Source: Bin87 sp034423575 (GTDB taxonomy: Bacteria > Chloroflexota > Dehalococcoidia > Lucifugimonadales > UBA3495). Taken from it: DNA of 64,000 nucleotides. The position numbers and the translations under genes were made by a program. The notes beneath the pieces are model-generated. The model was given only the letters and a program-made list of their open reading frames with translations, did not search any database and had not been told where the DNA came from. Positions within the stretch are counted from its first letter, which is position 1; every line of letters begins with the position of its first letter. The stretch covers positions 1 through 64,000 of the forward strand of contig DAOUIF010000033.1 of the NCBI GenBank assembly GCA_034423575.1, given 5' to 3'. Positions 60,501-64,000 of this stretch are shown one piece after another.

Positions 60501-60822
60501 TTTTGTTTCCCAGTTGCGGTCTCAAGGCCTGGGCGCCCTCGACGCCATGATCCTGGCCGGCCGCACGCGGTTGCGTCCAATCCTCATGACCGCCTTCACC
60601 ACCATACTTGCGTTGTTTCCACTGGCGTTCAGCGACACCAGCGGCCTGGTCGGCGCGGAACTGGCTACGGTGGTAATCGGCGGACTGATCAGCTCGACCT
60701 TCCTTACGCTGGTTGCAGTGCCGGTAACCTACATGCTGCTGCACGACGCCATACCCAGTGCCTGGTCTTCGTTGATCCGACGACTGACCCGTCGACCAGT
60801 CGTCCAAATGGACGGGTCGTAA
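57595..60822 (+). CDS. RND family efflux pump (AcrB/MdtB-like)
   Basis: 1075 residues, full RND length. TM1 (KPVTIMAMLLLLAAGVFSY followed by QQELFPEISF), the central TM4 with RIVDDSIVVLENIYRH (proton-relay aspartates), and repeated halves with two large extracytoplasmic domains are all present. It likely exports drugs, lipids or hydrophobic metabolites together with the adaptor encoded 47 bases downstream. GTG 57595 starts MVLTFLTSLALRRKP. No outer-membrane TolC-type gene is present in the window. Confidence 0.94.
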   Translation: MVLTFLTSLALRRKPVTIMAMLLLLAAGVFSYSQIQQELFPEISFSIIYVATNYQQGDPNTVATDVTAKVEDAISGLPDLDKTTSISTPSMSLVTANFAPGADVESAEEEIRSRVSGLQLREEAGDPFVLRLTSDIFPIMWLSVSGERDIPALQRIVDDEILPRLEAVDGVYEVNVEGGVTERVSVIVDPVRSDEHGLGIQDVVNAVSGNSVDLNAGFLNNGDHSIGLRTYRGYGDLESIRDLPVDYRHAAFGSAGAPPAEDGGTPIMLSDVATVRVDTPDAATISRTNGQPSISLQVLQLPEGNTIEVAQELLTIITSLELPPDVRVDVLYNDGPELEEQLTSVVGQGGLGFVIAVIAIFLFLLQLRPTVIRGILQTLRPTVIIAISIPLSIMITILVMAVMDWTLNFMSLAGLAIAVGRIVDDSIVVLENIYRHVQAGSTRYPMQGPEFTAYRLMPLGDDPGLTAAIRGTREVGPAILASTLTTVAVFLPLAFIPGIVGEFFLPFAQTVCVSLLASTFIALTAVPVLSSLLLRAGDMADEDDSVSRDTWLQRIYTPILTWALNHPLISVLACIAAVGATLPLILVLPITLFSSGEAEAMRIDVTMPENTGATAIHREVREVETILDRYVDAGYIVSYQATLGSTSQDFGPGLGETGFDVAGFFIALSDTAPPDLDEQLRAELPQKEGVDVQLFVDSAGPPQAGIEIAVTGSDFSRVRQVAQDLVGRIEPLDGVVNLKTNLSDESEELTFEVDASEARRYGLTSAAVAGQVRTWVYGVDAANVSLMGDTYDVVVRGPAEQVDELVELQNLSIGGPLGTANLGSIADAKTTVGPSLVTHYDGDRSVTITGEFLGNDPQAISGRIDRIIENADLPAGVQIRQGGFASDIQEQFNNVYLAMMIGLALVYLVMVATLGSLRDPFIVVLSMPLAVVGALIALTVTGRALSLPALMGFLFLIGIVVTNAIVLITFVSQLRSQGLGALDAMILAGRTRLRPILMTAFTTILALFPLAFSDTSGLVGAELATVVIGGLISSTFLTLVAVPVTYMLLHDAIPSAWSSLIRRLTRRPVVQMDGS

Positions 60823-60869
60823 TCGCCGCGAAACTTTGAAGCTGCCGCCGCCCGCGCAGAGGTGATGCC

Positions 60870-62714
60870 TTGCTTTCGAGCAAACTTTGTTCCCTGTCCG
60901 CATTCCGCCGCTCAGCAGTTGCGTCCTTGATACTGCTGGTGGTCTTGGCGCTGGGTTTCTCAGCCTGCGGTCGTTCGTCCGATGAGGCTGCGGAGCCGCC
61001 GCGTGGGCCCGGATCCAGGTCGTCTGCGCCAATGGAACCGCGAGGGTTTGAAGTACCGAGTCAGCTGGTGTTTATGGACAGCGCAGATCTCGCGTTCGAA
61101 ATCTCCGGTGAGGTGGGTAAGGTAAACGTGGCGGTTGGCGACATGGTGGGATCAGGCGACGTGCTGGCAACCGTCGACTCCGAAACCATCAGAGATTTGA
61201 GGTACGCAGAGTCGCAGAGCGTCTATCAAATCGACCAACTCCGCGACGAATTGGATCGGGTAATGGGACTGGAATCATCAGACCCGTTGGTTCGCGCCCG
61301 GGCAGAAGGGAATCTGGCCAAGGCTGAGTTGAGACTCCAAACGGCATTGGACACCCTGGAAGACTATCTGCTTCAGTACGACGTTGATTTGGGAGCGGCT
61401 CGAAAGGCGGTCGCTGACGCCAAATTCTCTCTGGACCAGGCGGAGGATGCGGTGTCAGACTTTGCCGAGATGCACGGAGAGAGCTTCGTCGACGCGGTGG
61501 CACAACGTTCCCGAGCCCGTGCGGAATTGAACGATGTGCAGGATGCGGTGACCGATTTCCTGCCACTGCACAACGAGGCAGTGGCGACCCTCCGATCCCA
61601 GATCGCCCAGATCGAAAACGATCTTGATGACACGCAGGATACATTGGAAGATTTCGACGTAGATCATGCCCAGCGGTTGGCGCAGGCTCGCGTGCAATTG
61701 GCGGATGCGGAATCCAAGCTGGAACAAGCGGAGGACACGTTTGATGATTTTCACGTGAGGATCATTGAAGGTCAGTTCCACAGCCTGGATGACGGACGGA
61801 ATTTCGACGTGGTGAGGTTCGAGGCCCTGCAGGCCGCGATAGAGTCGGCCAAGAGGGACGTCGAGTTTTGGGAAACGGAGATATCTGATTTGGAAGCAGG
61901 TCCAAACGAGGTCGACCGGTCCGGAGCCCTGACCACCGCGGCGAGGCTGGAGTTGGAACTGGAAAGGCTGAACCGGGATTTGCGCGAAGAGCTAGCGGGA
62001 CCGGATCAAACGGAATTGGACCGGCTCGAAGCCAATGTCCTGGTTGCGAGGGAAGCGCTGGAGCGAGCCGACCGCGATCTGGCCGAGCTGGAGCAAGGCA
62101 TCGACCAATTGAAGCTTGCCAGCCTGGAAGCCGGCGCTGAAAGCGCTCGCATCGCTCTTGATGCCGCGGAGTCCAGGTTGGCGCGGCTGGAAGAGGGGAT
62201 CGATCAGGCCGCGCTCGCTGATCTCAACCAGCAGATCGTGACCGCTCGCGAGGCCCGGGACGAACTGGCCGAGGGCCCGGACTCAGCGGCTGTCGCGCTG
62301 GCCCAGGCCAATCTCGACAACGCAAAATCGGATCTCGATGAACTCCTGCAGGATCTGGAACATTCTTATTTGCGCGCGCCCTTCTCAGGTATGGTGCGCC
62401 TGGTAACAGTTAAAGAAGGAGACGTCATTACTGTGGATGCCCGCGTCATCCAACTGGTGGATCCAACAAACATCTCCATACGGGGATTGGTGGAAGCCAA
62501 CAACGTGGAGCGGATAGAAGTGGGCACGCCCGGGTCGGTCACTGTGGCGGCTTTGGCCGACGTTGAATTGGAAGCTCAGGTGCTGGAAATCTCGCCGGAT
62601 GCCAAGACCGAACGGGGCGTGATCAGTTTTCCGGTGGAGTTTGCGGTCGTCGTTCCGCCCGGGGTTGCCATCCCGCCCAATCCGGGGCTCGTAACCACTA
62701 CCGTGCGACCGTGA
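60870..62714 (+). CDS. RND-pump membrane fusion (adaptor) lipoprotein with long coiled coil
   Basis: 614 residues. An N-terminal signal ends in LGFSAC, a lipobox. A lipoyl half (FEISGEVGKVNVAVGDMVGSGDVLATVD) is followed by a coiled-coil region of some 380 residues (about 110-490) rich in Glu, Asp, Ala and Leu, far longer than in typical AcrA-like proteins, then the second lipoyl half (YLRAPFSGMVRLVTVKEGDVIT). The C-terminal domain ends abruptly at VTTTVRP; a +1 frame after about 62680 reads ATVIIRVS, so a frameshift is possible. It sits right after the RND gene. Confidence 0.88.
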   Translation: MLSSKLCSLSAFRRSAVASLILLVVLALGFSACGRSSDEAAEPPRGPGSRSSAPMEPRGFEVPSQLVFMDSADLAFEISGEVGKVNVAVGDMVGSGDVLATVDSETIRDLRYAESQSVYQIDQLRDELDRVMGLESSDPLVRARAEGNLAKAELRLQTALDTLEDYLLQYDVDLGAARKAVADAKFSLDQAEDAVSDFAEMHGESFVDAVAQRSRARAELNDVQDAVTDFLPLHNEAVATLRSQIAQIENDLDDTQDTLEDFDVDHAQRLAQARVQLADAESKLEQAEDTFDDFHVRIIEGQFHSLDDGRNFDVVRFEALQAAIESAKRDVEFWETEISDLEAGPNEVDRSGALTTAARLELELERLNRDLREELAGPDQTELDRLEANVLVAREALERADRDLAELEQGIDQLKLASLEAGAESARIALDAAESRLARLEEGIDQAALADLNQQIVTAREARDELAEGPDSAAVALAQANLDNAKSDLDELLQDLEHSYLRAPFSGMVRLVTVKEGDVITVDARVIQLVDPTNISIRGLVEANNVERIEVGTPGSVTVAALADVELEAQVLEISPDAKTERGVISFPVEFAVVVPPGVAIPPNPGLVTTTVRP

Positions 62715-62964
62715 TCATCCGAGTGTCGGTCTGTCGCATGATGGAGCGGAGATCGAGCTCGCGGTGAGTCTCCTGCCGGCCGATTACCCGCGGCGAGAGG
62801 GCCGGCACTATCCACCCCGCAGGCGCGTGGGTTGCGGTGAACCGAGGCGCTTTGCTTGACATCGCGCTCGATTGACGAATATTCTTTGCCGTACCCAAAT
62901 TCCCAACCGTTTGATCGGTTTCCCGGCTTTAGCGCGCGGAAATCCGCATCGTGTGAGGAGCAAC

Positions 62965-63375
62965 ATGGTAAAGCAGGGTGTGGTGCCTGACGATCTGACC
63001 AGACCATTCTTCGAAGCCGCTAACGAAGGACGACTTGTAGTTCAGGCTTGCAAGGGATCTGAGCGTTTGTACTTTCCACCCCGGCCCGCCTCGGAATTGG
63101 GCTGTTCGCCTGACGACATCGAATGGAGGGAAGTGAGCGGCCGAGGGAAAATCTACAACTACTGCGTAGTGTACGACTGTCCGGTGGCGAGCCTCAAAGA
63201 GGACCTCCCTTTCAACTTGGCAGTCATCATGCTGGACGAGGATCCGGGCCTATTGATGTATTCGCATCTGCCGGGAACCGCGCCGGATGAGGTCCCCGTG
63301 GGCGCCAGCGTGCGGGTGATATTTGAAGCCACGGCCAACGGCCAAAAAGTCCCGGAATGGGAAATCGTGTCCTGA
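62965..63375 (+). CDS. DUF35 OB-fold protein with degenerate zinc ribbon
   Basis: 136 residues. The OB-fold half is typical (GRGKIYNYCVVYDCPV, FNLAVIMLDEDPGLLMYSHL, GASVRVIFE). In the N-terminal ribbon only two of the four cysteines remain (QACKGSERLYFPPRPASELGC); the second C of the first pair is Ser. Zinc binding is therefore doubtful. ATG 62965 has GAGGAG 5 bases upstream; an earlier frame start at 62872 is spurious. It lies 82 bases before the thiolase gene, mirroring the pair at the left end of the window but in reverse gene order. Confidence 0.85.
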   Translation: MVKQGVVPDDLTRPFFEAANEGRLVVQACKGSERLYFPPRPASELGCSPDDIEWREVSGRGKIYNYCVVYDCPVASLKEDLPFNLAVIMLDEDPGLLMYSHLPGTAPDEVPVGASVRVIFEATANGQKVPEWEIVS

Positions 63376-63457
63376 CGCCCTCGAAACCGTTCCACCAAGA
63401 AACCAGGCGGCCTGACCTTTGCGTCGGGATTCTCGCGGCATTCTCAAGGAGTTTGTT

Positions 63458-64000
63458 ATGACCACCCAGATGGCTCCCGAATCTATGTATCGTTCCACCG
63501 AAGGCTTGGGAACTTGGGAACACCGGGGCAAGGTAGCCGCCGTGGGTATTGGACACTCTCCCACCGCCCGCCGGTGGGACGGCCGGGCGGAAACATCGGT
63601 GGGTGCGCTGAGCATCGGTGCCCTGAGGGCGGCGATCGCAGACGCCGGAGTGCCACCGGACCAGGTCGACGGTATCGTGATGGTTCCGGTCACCACTACT
63701 GGGGCGCACTGGCCCGAAGATCAGCCCGTGCCCATGGACGTGGTCAACGCGTTCAACCAGACTGACAATCTACTGGACGGCGTCGGCCAATTGAGCGCCG
63801 AGTGGATCCTGAAAAACATGCCTGAACTGACCAACGTCAAGTTCACCATGTACGCGCCCGGCTGCATGTCCGCCGCGATTGTCGTTGCTGCGCAGGCGGT
63901 TGGCGACGGCCTCGCCAACAACTGCCTGGTCTTGAAGGGCTGGCACAACCTCGAAGGTCGATACAATCATGGTGGCATCAGCGCCGCCAACGAAGTACCA
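63458..64000 (+). CDS. SCP2-type thiolase, N-terminal part (3' end outside window)
   Basis: 181 residues visible. VAAVGIGHSPTARR, SVGALSIGALRAAIADAGV and QVDGIVMVPV form the thiolase N-terminal domain; TMYAPGCMSAAIVVAAQAV contains the probable nucleophilic Cys. An AAGGAG ribosome site precedes ATG 63458. It follows a DUF35 gene on the same strand, the usual partner. Substrate unknown; the gene continues past the end. Confidence 0.88.
   Translation, partial: MTTQMAPESMYRSTEGLGTWEHRGKVAAVGIGHSPTARRWDGRAETSVGALSIGALRAAIADAGVPPDQVDGIVMVPVTTTGAHWPEDQPVPMDVVNAFNQTDNLLDGVGQLSAEWILKNMPELTNVKFTMYAPGCMSAAIVVAAQAVGDGLANNCLVLKGWHNLEGRYNHGGISAANEVP

Noticed and set aside
1..64000. CRISPR array, IS element, prophage or integron
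   Set aside because: No repeat-spacer pattern, transposase, integrase or phage structural gene seen.
1..64000. tRNA or rRNA genes
   Set aside because: No cloverleaf-like sequence with CCA-adjacent acceptor stem or rRNA-like stretch was noticed by eye; a tRNAscan run would decide.

Overview
The window is high-GC bacterial chromosome packed with genes and short gaps. Best guess for the host is a marine or soil Chloroflexota of the SAR202/Dehalococcoidia type. This is inferred from content: SCP2-type thiolases paired with DUF35 proteins, a luciferase-like flavin monooxygenase, a UGSC-family selenoprotein, MmgE/PrpD and amidohydrolase catabolic genes, and an infC-rpmI-rplT block. No 16S rRNA, tRNA, IS element, phage gene or CRISPR array was seen, so the taxonomy stays an inference.

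Layout. 0-1 kb: end of a thiolase gene and its DUF35 partner, closed by a strong hairpin. 1.2-7 kb: zinc-ribbon coiled-coil protein, nitrilase-family hydrolase, a compact DUF1538-DUF1538-PII-CBS operon, and formate-THF ligase. 7-16 kb: housekeeping genes (def, CCA/HD nucleotidyltransferase, secD, secF, endonuclease IV, zincin, pgpA, ybeY) with a zinc alcohol dehydrogenase between them. 16-20.7 kb: amidohydrolase, PAC2 protein, M20 peptidase, ricin-domain lipoprotein. 20.8-29.8 kb: a long minus-strand run (reading right to left: two AXE1-like esterases, pheS, pheT, moeA, an acidic-tailed winged-helix protein, infC, rpmI, rplT). 30-35.4 kb: a dehydrogenase, a small HEPN/PaREP1 pair, then a cluster with two selenoproteins. 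35.7-39.6 kb: trehalose synthesis (otsA-otsB), a HAD phosphatase and a third selenoprotein. 39.7-45.7 kb: a soluble NuoE/NuoF/NuoG-like trimer with a ferredoxin-NADP reductase-like gene. 45.7-51.4 kb: catabolic and hypothetical genes (MmgE/PrpD, EthD-like, NHL propeller, acyl-CoA dehydrogenase, DUF1800). 51.4-52.1 kb: a gene-poor stretch with a decayed FN3 fragment. 52.1-62.7 kb: transport (three MFS genes, then an RND pump with a long coiled-coil adaptor) plus a luciferase-like monooxygenase. 62.9-64 kb: a second DUF35-thiolase pair, running off the end.

The most important observation is that three genes are interrupted by an in-frame TGA exactly where the family has a redox cysteine: UGSC (33218), AhpD-like CxxU (34127) and DsbA/FrnE-like UxxC (39026). 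Each TGA is followed, with its apical loop 18-22 nt downstream, by a hairpin that could be a bacterial SECIS. A simple ORF caller breaks all three. They should be annotated as full-length selenoproteins of 186, 188 and 218 residues. Two of them sit with a hotdog thioesterase, an SDR and a conserved protein of unknown function in one same-strand cluster, a plausible thiol/selenol detoxification or catabolic unit.

Other points: infC appears to start at ATA behind a perfect Shine-Dalgarno. The NuoG-like subunit has Ser where formate dehydrogenases carry Sec/Cys. One of two tandem esterases has lost its nucleophilic Ser. MoeA has a histidine-rich N-terminal extension. By eye, the forward strand changes from C-rich to G-rich at about 44-49 kb.
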